From Sphingomonas flavescens (lineage in GTDB: Bacteria; Pseudomonadota; Alphaproteobacteria; Sphingomonadales; Sphingomonadaceae), in contig NZ_CP133016.1 in NCBI RefSeq assembly GCF_030866745.1, positions 1,908,001 through 1,972,000 of the forward strand: a stretch of DNA of 64,000 bases, given 5' to 3'. The position numbers and the translations under genes were made by a program. The notes below the pieces were generated by a model. The model worked only from the letters and a program-made list of their open reading frames with translations. It had not been told where the DNA came from and searched no databases. The first letter of the stretch is position 1. Each line of letters opens with the position of its first letter. Shown in pieces: positions 18,046 to 25,646 of this stretch.

Positions 18046-19047
18046 ATGCCCCGCATCGGTTCCTGGATCGAGCCCCACCCCGAGGGCATCTACGTGCGGC
18101 CCGCGGATGCGTGGGTCGATCCGTCACAGCCTAAAGACCGTGCGCTCGTCACCCACGGCCACGCCGACCATGCGCGCGGCGGACACAGCAAGGTCCTCGC
18201 AACGCCTGAGACGCTGGCGATCATGGAATGCCGCTACGGTCCGCAGCCGGGCGGCCAGCCGATCGCTTATGGCGAAAGCATCCGCGTCGGTGATGTCGAC
18301 GTCAGCTTCGTTCCAGCGGGCCATGTCCTCGGCTCCGCGCAGATCGTGCTCGAGCACAAGGGCGAGAAGGTGGTCGTATCCGGCGACTACAAGCGCCGGT
18401 CCGACCCGACCTGCCCGCCCTTCGTGCCGGTGCCGTGCGACATCTTCATCACCGAGGCGACGTTCGGCCTGCCGGTCTTCCGCCACCCCGACACGGGCAG
18501 CGAGATCGATCGGCTGCTTCACCGCCTGCACAGCGACCCCGAGCGCTGCGTCCTCGTCGGCGCCTATGCGCTAGGCAAGGCGCAGCGGATCATCACCGAA
18601 CTGCGCGAGCGCGGGCATCACGATCCCATCTATTTCCACGGCGCGGTCGAGCGCCTGTGCAAGCTCTATGAAGAATTGGGTGTGCCGCTGGGCGATCTTC
18701 GTCCCGCGACCGGTGCATCGAAGGACGAGCTTCGCGGCAAAGTCGTCATTGCGCCCCCCAGCGCGCTTAACGACCGCTGGTCGCGCCGCCTGCCCGACCC
18801 GGTGACGGCGATGGCGTCCGGCTGGATGCGCATCCGTCAGCGCGCCCGCCAGCGCAATGTGGAGCTACCGCTGATCATCTCCGACCACGCCGACTGGGAC
18901 GAGCTCACCACCACCGTCCGCGAGCTCGCACCGGGAGAGGTGTGGATCACCCACGGCCGAGAGGAGGCGCTAAAGCACTGGTGCATGACGCACCAGATCA
19001 AGGCCCGCGAACTGAACCTCGTCGGCTACGAAGACGAGGACGATTAA
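18046..19047 (+). CDS. ligase-associated DNA damage response exonuclease (metallo-beta-lactamase fold)
   Basis: A 333-residue protein with the metallo-beta-lactamase/beta-CASP signature: the metal-binding LVTHGHADHARGG at about residues 34-46, AGHVLGSAQI, VVSGDYK, and the late histidines in IISDHADWDEL and VWITHGREEAL. In the known cluster type it works with an Lhr-type helicase and an ATP-dependent ligase in DNA end processing. Here it is divergent from the helicase with 52 bases between the starts of this gene and the small membrane gene. No ligase follows: the next gene is on the other strand and overlaps its 3' end by 4 bases. Confidence 0.92.
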   Translation: MPRIGSWIEPHPEGIYVRPADAWVDPSQPKDRALVTHGHADHARGGHSKVLATPETLAIMECRYGPQPGGQPIAYGESIRVGDVDVSFVPAGHVLGSAQIVLEHKGEKVVVSGDYKRRSDPTCPPFVPVPCDIFITEATFGLPVFRHPDTGSEIDRLLHRLHSDPERCVLVGAYALGKAQRIITELRERGHHDPIYFHGAVERLCKLYEELGVPLGDLRPATGASKDELRGKVVIAPPSALNDRWSRRLPDPVTAMASGWMRIRQRARQRNVELPLIISDHADWDELTTTVRELAPGEVWITHGREEALKHWCMTHQIKARELNLVGYEDEDD

Positions 19048-19988
19048 GCCGGGCTGAGTGCGCGCCTCAGGGCCGTCTTCGCACGGTCGCGGTCGATTAC
19101 GAGTGCGGCCGTCTGGATGATGAGGTCCACCAGCAATAAATCGCGATAGGTCGGCTCGCGCGGCTCGCGATGATACATCGCAAAGGTCCCGAGCACATCG
19201 CCGCCATGGGTCAGGATGGGGATCGACCAGCAGGCCCGCAGCCCATGCGCGAGGGCCAGATCACGATAGTCTGCCCACAGCGGATCGTTGGCGATGTCCG
19301 ACACGTAAACCGCAGAGCCGTTGTAGGCGGCGGTTCCGCAGGATCCCGCGCAAGGCCCGATCTCGAAGCCGTCAATCGCTTCGCTGTAGGCGCGAGGCAG
19401 GCTCGGTGCGGCGCCGTACCGCAGATGCCGCCCGTCGGCGTCGAGGAGAAGGATCGAGCCAAGCACGCCGGTCGACGAGCCCGATTCCACGATGCGGATC
19501 AGCTCACCGAGCGTCTGCTCGAGCGGGCTGTCGTTGATCGCCAGCCCGAGTACTTTTGAATGCGCGACACGAAGCATTTCGCCGCGCTTCTGATCGGTGA
19601 CATCGTGGCCCTGGATGAAAATGCCCTCGGGCACCGGCTGAAACACGAGGTCGAGCACCAGCTCCTCGGGCGTCAGGTCCGACCGCACAACGGTCATCGG
19701 CATGGCACGCGCAACGAACGCCTCGCCCGATCGCGCGACGCCGAGCAGAATGTCGTCGATCCCTTGATCGTCCAGCTCGGGAAAGGCTTCGTTGAACGCT
19801 TTTCCCGCCAGGTCGCTTCGGCCGACGAGTTTCTTGAACGCTTCATTGGCGACGAGAAAGCGCAGATCCTTGCCGCCGACCAGCGCCATGAAGCCGGGCG
19901 CGTGGGCGAACATCGAGCCGAGTCGCTCGACCTCGCCGGCATACTGGGCGTGCTGCTCCAGCATGCCGGCATCATACAGCAATCCCAT
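19044..19988 (-). CDS. PAS-GAF sensory protein without an output domain
   Basis: A 314-residue soluble protein. Residues about 20-130 form a PAS fold (MALVGGKDLRFLVANEAFKKLVG). Residues about 150-300 form a GAF fold of the type with the GPCAGSCGTAAYNGSAVYV motif followed by HGLRACWSIPI. There is no histidine kinase, GGDEF, EAL or HTH domain after the GAF, so any signal must pass to a partner. Two cysteines in GPCAGSC could sense redox or bind a cofactor, which is speculation. The start at 19988 lies seven bases after the stop of the membrane gene, suggesting one transcript. A TTG further upstream would overlap that gene. Confidence 0.8.
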   Translation of the reverse strand: MGLLYDAGMLEQHAQYAGEVERLGSMFAHAPGFMALVGGKDLRFLVANEAFKKLVGRSDLAGKAFNEAFPELDDQGIDDILLGVARSGEAFVARAMPMTVVRSDLTPEELVLDLVFQPVPEGIFIQGHDVTDQKRGEMLRVAHSKVLGLAINDSPLEQTLGELIRIVESGSSTGVLGSILLLDADGRHLRYGAAPSLPRAYSEAIDGFEIGPCAGSCGTAAYNGSAVYVSDIANDPLWADYRDLALAHGLRACWSIPILTHGGDVLGTFAMYHREPREPTYRDLLLVDLIIQTAALVIDRDRAKTALRRALSPA

Positions 19989-19995
19989 CGCTGCG

Positions 19996-20568
19996 TCACG
20001 ACCGGCCGAACTTGGCTGCCCGACGGAACAGCGCTGCCGAGGCAAGGAACAGGCCGGCGAAGACGCTGGTGCCGATGAGCTCGCGCGAATGCGGCACGAA
20101 CGGCTCGTCGGTCGGGTTCATCACCGCAATCAGGAAGGCGATGCCCAGCGATGCGGCCGTCGCAAGCATTGCCGTCGACATGCCGGCCGGCTTGCCGTGC
20201 GTAACGACTGAACCGGCGATGCCGATGGCCAGCGCGCCGAAGAATAGCAGGTTCGCCGGATTATCCTCGCTGCCGACTATGCCGACCGCGAGATTCACCC
20301 ACGTCACCAGGAAGGCGCCGAGAAGCGCGAGGGCCGCGCCGGTGCGATAGGAAGCGTTGGAGGACGCGCGGACGGCAAGTTCGAGCAAGCCCCCGACGAT
20401 CCCGAACAATGCCGCCGCAAAGATGAAGTCGCCCGGCGACCAGTCCACGCCTTCTGCATTCAGCTGCATCGCGACGAACGGAGCGGCGAGCAGCGCGACG
20501 GCGCCGCCCCAGCCGATGAGGCGCCACGGCACTCCGCGCCGACCGCCTGGTTGAACGAACTCCGCCAT
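19996..20568 (-). CDS. multi-pass membrane protein of unknown function
   Basis: A 190-residue protein with about five or six hydrophobic segments (for example LIGWGGAVALLAAPFVAMQL, FIFAAALFGIVGGLLELAV and LLGAFLVTWVNLAVGIVG). The start MAEFVQPGGRRGV at 20568 has GGAGG at a good distance, so the longer frame to 20631 is not needed. It is probably co-transcribed with the PAS-GAF gene downstream and is divergent from the CadC-like regulator, which also has a membrane domain. No conserved motif lets me name a function. Confidence 0.75.
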   Translation of the reverse strand: MAEFVQPGGRRGVPWRLIGWGGAVALLAAPFVAMQLNAEGVDWSPGDFIFAAALFGIVGGLLELAVRASSNASYRTGAALALLGAFLVTWVNLAVGIVGSEDNPANLLFFGALAIGIAGSVVTHGKPAGMSTAMLATAASLGIAFLIAVMNPTDEPFVPHSRELIGTSVFAGLFLASAALFRRAAKFGRS

Positions 20569-20639
20569 ACTTGCCTCCAGCATTGATTGAGGCTTCACAT
20601 GATCACAAAGGCCGGTGAGCGGCATGAGCAAAGGCTGAG

Positions 20640-21713
20640 ATTATCCTGAAAAGCGCGCGCGCCTGCTATCGCTTCGGCCAATTCAGCCTGGATGCGGCTG
20701 ACCGGCGGCTGTGGCGGGACGGTGAGGCGGTGGAGCTTAGCTCCCGCTATCTCGATGCGCTTGTCCTGCTCGTCCGCCAGGCGGGAACGCTCGTCACCAA
20801 GGACGACTTTCTTGACCAGGTGTGGGCCGGCGTGCCGGTCACCGACGAGGCGCTGACGCAATGCATCAAGTCGCTGCGGCGGGCGCTGGGCGACGATGCG
20901 GCGCGACCGAGCTTTATCGAGACGGTGCCCAAGCACGGCTACCGGTTCATCGCGGCCGTCGAAGGCGGCGTCGCGCGACGGCCGCCTGCCTTGCCCATTC
21001 GCGAGTCCTGGCGCGACACCTTGCTGCTCGCCGCGGCCGGAACCGTCGGCGGCGGCATTGCCGGCTTCTTCGGCGGCATCTTTTACGGTTTCCTGGGCGC
21101 CTCGCGGCCGCTGCAGCCCGGCCTCGGCGCGGTCTCGGTGCTGCTGGTCATCATGTGCCTGACGATCGCGGTCGGGCTGATTGGCGGCGCGGGCGTCAGC
21201 TTCGGGGTCGCGATCGGCCGAAAGCTGTCGGCGCGAGACTGGCACACCGCAACAATCGGCGGGGCATTAGGTGGGTTGATTGTGGGTGCGGTCGTCAAGC
21301 TGCTGGGGCTGGATGCCTTCAACCTGCTGTTCGGCAGGTCGCCGGCGGGAATGACGGGGGCGCTCGAAGGACTGATACTGGGCGCGGCCGTTGGGCTCGG
21401 CATCTGGATCGCCTCGCGAATGCCCGGTCTGCGGCGGAGCGCCGCCATCGCGGCAGGCTTCGGGGCGCTCGCCGGATTGATCATTCCGCTGCTCGGCGGG
21501 CGACTCATGGGCGGCAGCCTCGTGCTGCTCGCGCAAACCTTTCCCGGCTCGCGCCTGCGGCTCGATCAGGCCGGCGCGATCCTCGGCGAACATGGCTTCG
21601 GCCGCGTCAGCCAGATGGTGTCAGGCGCGTTTGAAGGCGCGGTGTTCTGCGCGGGCGTCGTCGCTGCGACGATCCTTGCCGAACGCAGCCTGAGACCGCC
21701 CAGCCGGTCCTAG
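20640..21713 (+). CDS. CadC-like winged-helix regulator with multi-pass membrane domain, non-canonical start
   Basis: The N-terminus is a complete OmpR/CadC-type DNA-binding domain (YRFGQFSLDAADRRLWRDG, VELSSRYLDALVLLV, VPVTDEALTQCIKSLRRAL, FIETVPKHGYRFIAAV). After a linker come about six membrane helices rich in glycine. This suggests a regulator that senses at the membrane, like CadC or ToxR but with more helices. The first half of the wing domain is coded upstream of the first GTG (20730), and the frame is closed by TGA at 20625. Only ATT at 20640 (with AAGG six bases before), ATC at 20643 or CTG at 20646 could start it, unless a sequencing error or frameshift exists. The exact start is uncertain. 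Confidence 0.75.
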   Translation: MILKSARACYRFGQFSLDAADRRLWRDGEAVELSSRYLDALVLLVRQAGTLVTKDDFLDQVWAGVPVTDEALTQCIKSLRRALGDDAARPSFIETVPKHGYRFIAAVEGGVARRPPALPIRESWRDTLLLAAAGTVGGGIAGFFGGIFYGFLGASRPLQPGLGAVSVLLVIMCLTIAVGLIGGAGVSFGVAIGRKLSARDWHTATIGGALGGLIVGAVVKLLGLDAFNLLFGRSPAGMTGALEGLILGAAVGLGIWIASRMPGLRRSAAIAAGFGALAGLIIPLLGGRLMGGSLVLLAQTFPGSRLRLDQAGAILGEHGFGRVSQMVSGAFEGAVFCAGVVAATILAERSLRPPSRS

Positions 21714-23089
21714 TGCTCGGCTTCGACCCGCTCGACGCCGGACTTCGCCAGCTGCTCGTCGATCTGCCCGATCAGGCGATCGAGTCCCGACTGATCGCCA
21801 GCCTCGGCTCGCGCGACGAGCACGTCCTGCGTGTTCGATGCGCGGAGCAGCCACCAGCCATCACCGGTCTTCACGCGCACGCCATCGGTCGCATCGACCG
21901 TCGCGCCGTCCCCGGACAGCCGGTCGCGGACTTCATCGACGATCGCGAACTTGCGGACTTCGTCGACCTGGAAGCGCATCTCCGGAGTCGCTACCGACAC
22001 AGGCATCGCGTCCATGATTTCCGTCAGGCTCTTACCCGACGCCGACACCGCTTCGATTAGGCGGACCGCCGCGTAGAGGGCGTCGTCGAAGCCGAACCAG
22101 CGGTGCTTGAAGAAGATGTGGCCGCTCATCTCGCCCGCCAGCGGCGCGCCGGTTTCCTTCATCTTCGACTTGATGAGGCTGTGCCCGGTCTTCCACATCA
22201 AAGGTTCGCCGCCAATTTCGGCGATGCGGTCGAACAGAACCTGGCTCGCCTTGACGTCGGCGATGATGGTCGCGCCCGGCTGCTCTTTCAGGATCGGCTC
22301 GGCAAGGATCATCAGCAACTGGTCGCCCCAGATCACGCGGCCCTTGCTGTCGACCGCACCGATGCGGTCGCCGTCGCCGTCGAAGGCGATGCCGAAGTCG
22401 AGCTGCTTATCGGTCACCAGCCGCTTGAGATCCTCAAGATTCTTCTCGACCGTCGGGTCGGGATGGTGGTTGGGGAAGGTGCCGTCGACCGTTGTGAAGA
22501 TGGCATAATGCTGCCCGGGCAGGCGCTGGATCAGCTCGTCCAGGACCGGGCCCGCGGCGCCGTTGCCGGCGTCCCAGCCGACGCGGTAGGCGTTGCCGGA
22601 GAAGCCTTCGAGCAGCCGTTCCACATAGCGCTCACGAATCTGAACTTCTTCAGTGTCGCCCTGACCGTCGAGCCAATCGCCCTGCGCGGCGCGGCGCCCG
22701 AGCGCCTGAATTTCCTGCCCGAACACCGACCGGCCCTTCAGCAGCATCTTGAAGCCGTTGTAATTGGCCGGGTTGTGGCTGCCGGTAACCTGGATCCCGC
22801 CGTCCACGTCGAGCGTGTGCGTAGCGAAATAGAGCATCGGCGACGGGCCCATGCCGGTCAGTACCGCATCGACACCGGATTCCGTCAGGCCCCGCACCAG
22901 CGCCGCTTCGAGCATGCCGGAATGCGTGCGGCCGTCGCGGCCGACGGCGATGCGCGTCGCGCCTTCGTCGCGCGCTAGCGAACCGTAGGTCCGGCCGAGC
23001 GCATAGGCGTCGTCTTCGGTCAGCGTGTCGCCGACGATGCCGCGAATGTCGTATTCACGAAGGATGGTAGGATTGAAACGATGGGTCAT
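21710..23089 (-). CDS. phosphomannomutase/phosphoglucomutase
   Basis: A 459-residue alpha-D-phosphohexomutase that interconverts the 1- and 6-phosphates of mannose or glucose, supplying sugar nucleotides for exopolysaccharide and LPS. The phosphoserine loop is VTGSHNPANYNG with Ser104. The metal loop is FDGDGDRIG at about 247, and the sugar-binding loop is GEMSGH (LAGEMSGHIFF). The C-terminal phosphate loop (LLRASNTQDVLVARAEA) is present. The N-terminus (NPTILREYDIRGIVGD) matches AlgC/ManB enzymes. It overlaps the CadC-like gene by 4 bases, tail to tail. Which sugar is preferred cannot be told. Confidence 0.95.
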   Translation of the reverse strand: MTHRFNPTILREYDIRGIVGDTLTEDDAYALGRTYGSLARDEGATRIAVGRDGRTHSGMLEAALVRGLTESGVDAVLTGMGPSPMLYFATHTLDVDGGIQVTGSHNPANYNGFKMLLKGRSVFGQEIQALGRRAAQGDWLDGQGDTEEVQIRERYVERLLEGFSGNAYRVGWDAGNGAAGPVLDELIQRLPGQHYAIFTTVDGTFPNHHPDPTVEKNLEDLKRLVTDKQLDFGIAFDGDGDRIGAVDSKGRVIWGDQLLMILAEPILKEQPGATIIADVKASQVLFDRIAEIGGEPLMWKTGHSLIKSKMKETGAPLAGEMSGHIFFKHRWFGFDDALYAAVRLIEAVSASGKSLTEIMDAMPVSVATPEMRFQVDEVRKFAIVDEVRDRLSGDGATVDATDGVRVKTGDGWWLLRASNTQDVLVARAEAGDQSGLDRLIGQIDEQLAKSGVERVEAEH

Positions 23090-23117
23090 GGCGCCGCCCT
23101 AGCGCCTGATCGGCCCC

Positions 23118-23912
23118 TCAACCAGTGGCGGCGAGTTGCTGTCCCTCGTCGGCACCGGGGATTCCGAGCCCGGCAATCATCTCGCGCAATTCCTGACGCG
23201 CGGCGATGTGGCCAAGTCCGACTTCACCGATTTGCTGCAGATCGAGCAGAGTCAGGCCCTTTGGGAATAATTCGCGATAGATTACGCGCTCGCCGAGGCC
23301 CGGGATGACGCGGAAGCCGACGCGACGGGCCAGTTCGTCCATCGCGGCGCCCACGCGCTTGAGATTGTGCGACTCAATGTGCTGCAGGCGGTTGCGCAAC
23401 ACGACCCAGTCGACGCTCTTGCCCGTGTTCTTGGCGCGCTGCGTGCGGCTGTTCCAGATCAGCTCGGCGTAGAAGCTCGGCTTGGTGATCTTGTAATTTT
23501 CCGGGTGAACCTGGCCGATGAGGTCGAGGTCGACGAAGCTATCGTTCATCGGGGTGACCAGCGTGTCCGCCTTGAGGATCGCGGCGCGCGCGACGGGGTC
23601 GTCGCGGCCGGGCGTGTCGATGACGATCACGTCGACGTCGCCAGACAGCCGCTCGATCGCCGAGGTCAGGCCGGCCTCGGTCTGATCGTCAAGCACTGCG
23701 TAGGTCGCCTGCGGGAGCTGCTTTTCCAGCCGACGCATCGTCGCGTCGCGGTTCTCGAGATAGCGCGTCATGGTCCGCTGCCGGCTGTCGAGGTCGAGCG
23801 CGCCAACGCGGTGACCGGAAGCGGCCAGCGCAACCGCGGTGTGCACCGCGGTCGTCGACTTACCGGTCCCGCCCTTTTCGTTGGCGAAGACGATGAAATG
23901 CGGCTGGCTCAT
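23118..23912 (-). CDS. mipZ: division plane positioning ATPase MipZ
   Basis: A 264-residue ParA-superfamily ATPase. The deviant Walker A is KGGTGKS at residues 13-19, Walker B-like VIVIDTPGRDDPV follows, and the DLDSRQRTMTRYLENR segment is typical of MipZ rather than of ParA or MinD. In Caulobacter and relatives, MipZ forms a gradient from ParB at the poles and inhibits FtsZ so that division happens at midcell. The C-terminal 100 residues (IPGLGERVIYRELFPKGLTLLDL) also match the family. It is divergent from panC. Confidence 0.95.
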   Translation of the reverse strand: MSQPHFIVFANEKGGTGKSTTAVHTAVALAASGHRVGALDLDSRQRTMTRYLENRDATMRRLEKQLPQATYAVLDDQTEAGLTSAIERLSGDVDVIVIDTPGRDDPVARAAILKADTLVTPMNDSFVDLDLIGQVHPENYKITKPSFYAELIWNSRTQRAKNTGKSVDWVVLRNRLQHIESHNLKRVGAAMDELARRVGFRVIPGLGERVIYRELFPKGLTLLDLQQIGEVGLGHIAARQELREMIAGLGIPGADEGQQLAATG

Positions 23913-23979
23913 GCTTGATATTTCCCCCGGCGCAGGTGCAAGCGCCGCCCGTCCGGAGATTAACGGAGGCGGGACAGGC

Positions 23980-24810
23980 GTGCAAATTGTTCGTGAATCG
24001 AAAGACTTGGAAATCGCCCGTGCGGAATGGGCCGATTACCGGGTCGCCTTCGTGCCGACGATGGGCGCGCTGCACGACGGTCACCTGGCGCTGATTGCTC
24101 GCGCCAAGGATCAGGCGCAGCGCGTCGTCGTGTCGATCTTCGTCAATCCGCTCCAGTTCAACGATCCCGCGGATCTCGATCGCTACCCGCGGCAGGAGGA
24201 AGAAGACCTCGCCAAGCTGCGCGAAGCGGGCTGCGACCTCGCCTGGCTGCCGATCGCCAGCGAATTCTATCCGGACGGCTTCGCCACGACCATTCACGTG
24301 TCAGGCGTCAGTGATCGCTGGGAAGGAGAACACCGCCCCGGCCATTTCGATGGCGTCGCGACGGTCGTCGCCAAATTGTTCGTCGATGTGGCGCCCGATG
24401 TCGCCTTGTTCGGTGAAAAGGACTTTCAGCAATTGGCGGTCATTCGAAGAATGTCGGCAGACCTCGGGCTTGGTGTCGATATCGTGGGTGTCCCGACGGT
24501 GCGCGATGAAGACGGTTTGGCCCTGTCTTCTCGCAACGCGCTGCTTTCCACTGATGAGCGGGAGCGTGCTGTCGCCCTGCCGCAGGCGTTGGAAGCAGCG
24601 CGTGAGGCTATCGCTGGAGGTGCGTCAGTCGCGGAGGCGCTGCGCTCAGCCAAGCAGTCGCTGATCGACGCTGGCTTCCTAAAGATCGACTATTTCGCGC
24701 TGGTGGACGACGCAACGCTGGAGCCGCTCGAGGCCATGGAGGAAGGATCGCGCCTCATCGCCGCGGCGTCGATCGGCGACGTGCGGCTGATTGATAATCT
24801 CGCCGTTTGA
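23980..24810 (+). CDS. panC: pantoate--beta-alanine ligase
   Basis: PanC condenses pantoate and beta-alanine with ATP to give pantothenate, the precursor of coenzyme A. ATP-binding and pantoate motifs are visible: VPTMGALHDGHLALI near residue 25, VVSIFVNPLQF, GHFDGVATVVAKLF, and the KMSKS-like LALSSRNALLS. The ATG of the longer frame lies inside mipZ on the other strand. The GTG at 23980 has GGAGG nine bases upstream and gives 276 residues, a normal PanC. panB is not adjacent. Confidence 0.96.
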   Translation: MQIVRESKDLEIARAEWADYRVAFVPTMGALHDGHLALIARAKDQAQRVVVSIFVNPLQFNDPADLDRYPRQEEEDLAKLREAGCDLAWLPIASEFYPDGFATTIHVSGVSDRWEGEHRPGHFDGVATVVAKLFVDVAPDVALFGEKDFQQLAVIRRMSADLGLGVDIVGVPTVRDEDGLALSSRNALLSTDERERAVALPQALEAAREAIAGGASVAEALRSAKQSLIDAGFLKIDYFALVDDATLEPLEAMEEGSRLIAAASIGDVRLIDNLAV

Positions 24811-24812
24811 AC

Positions 24813-24834
24813 ATGGTTGAATCGCGTTAACCAT
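24813..24834. promoter_or_regulatory. GANTC plus TTAACCAT element upstream of the Sel1 gene
   Basis: An inverted repeat ATGGTT-N10-AACCAT encloses GAATC, a GANTC methylation site of the CcrM type (24819-24823). It ends in TTAACCAT (24827-24834), a half-site like those bound by the cell-cycle regulator CtrA in alphaproteobacteria. It lies 57 bases before the start of the Sel1-repeat gene. Cell-cycle control is inference from the motif only. Confidence 0.35.
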
Positions 24835-24890
24835 TTATTTGCCCTTCGCCGACCACTCTCGTCTCACCAAGGGGACTGAGGGGAATACAA

Positions 24891-25196
24891 ATGGGGGCAA
24901 TTAGTCAGAAGAGCGCGGAGTTCCTGCTGCGCAGCCGTCTTGCGGATGCGGAAGCTGGTGATGTCGACGCGCTGTTCGAGCTGGGCGTGACGTTTTCAAC
25001 CGGCCGCGGGGGGCTGACGGTCGATCTGGTCGAAGCGCACAAGTGGTTCAACCTCGCGGCGCTGTCGGGCTGCACGCGTGGTCAGGAATGCCGTGCCGAA
25101 ATCTCGCTGGAGATGACGGCCCGCGAAATCGCCGAAGCGCAGCGTCAGGCCCGCGCCTGGCTCGCCAGCACCGGCTACCAGCGCCGCGCCGCGTAA
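24891..25196 (+). CDS. small Sel1-repeat protein
   Basis: A 101-residue protein with one Sel1-like (TPR-related) repeat, DALFELGVTFSTGRGGLTVD and VEAHKWFNLAALSG, at about residues 23-60. A basic helical tail that may be a degraded second repeat follows. Such repeats mediate protein-protein contacts. It has no signal peptide, so it is probably cytoplasmic. GAGGGG sits seven bases before the ATG. Its upstream region contains GANTC and TTAACCAT motifs. Confidence 0.8.
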   Translation: MGAISQKSAEFLLRSRLADAEAGDVDALFELGVTFSTGRGGLTVDLVEAHKWFNLAALSGCTRGQECRAEISLEMTAREIAEAQRQARAWLASTGYQRRAA

Positions 25197-25646
25197 TTAC
25201 CGAACGAGGACGGTGACGGCGCGGCCGAGACCCGGTCGCTCCTTGCCCCAGCTTGTGATCGACAGCTGGGCCGCAGGCACACCCATCAAGATCAGATAAG
25301 CGCGCACCGCGTCCGCCCGCTGGGCGCCCACCGCGATCGCATGGTCGCGGGTGTCCGTGGTGTCGCCATAGCCTTCCACGCGCACCACGACTTCAGGATG
25401 CCGCCGAAGCCATGCCGCCTGGGCGGCGAGGGTCGTGCGAGCCGGGACGCCGAGGCCGACGCTTTCCGCGCCGAAGAAGATGGTTGTCCCGCCGGACTGG
25501 GCGGCGAATTCGGTCCGCTGGGCGTCGATGCCCTGCGCAATTGCTTCCGCAGGCGGTGGCCCGGTGCGCTTGCGCAAGCCGGGGAGCTGCGCCTGTGAAG
25601 CGGCTGCCACCGTCAGCGCGGCGACGAAAAGAATGAGCTTCTTCAT
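25197..25646 (-). CDS. OmpA-family protein, Pal-like but not a lipoprotein
   Basis: A 149-residue exported protein. MKKLILFVAALTVAAASQAQ is a type I signal peptide without a lipobox cysteine. Residues about 50-149 form an OmpA peptidoglycan-binding domain: VVVRVEGYGDTTDTRDHAIA, then GAQRADAVRAYLILMGV and the final ITSWGKERP. The expected diaminopimelate-binding D and R are present. It follows tolB with a 4-base ATGA overlap, the position where pal normally sits. Pal is usually an outer-membrane lipoprotein, so this is either a divergent Pal equivalent or another OmpA-domain protein. Confidence 0.8.
   Translation of the reverse strand: MKKLILFVAALTVAAASQAQLPGLRKRTGPPPAEAIAQGIDAQRTEFAAQSGGTTIFFGAESVGLGVPARTTLAAQAAWLRRHPEVVVRVEGYGDTTDTRDHAIAVGAQRADAVRAYLILMGVPAAQLSITSWGKERPGLGRAVTVLVR

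Noticed and set aside
22103..22978. 291-codon frame antisense to the phosphomannomutase
   Set aside because: Shadow of a conserved gene with no own features.
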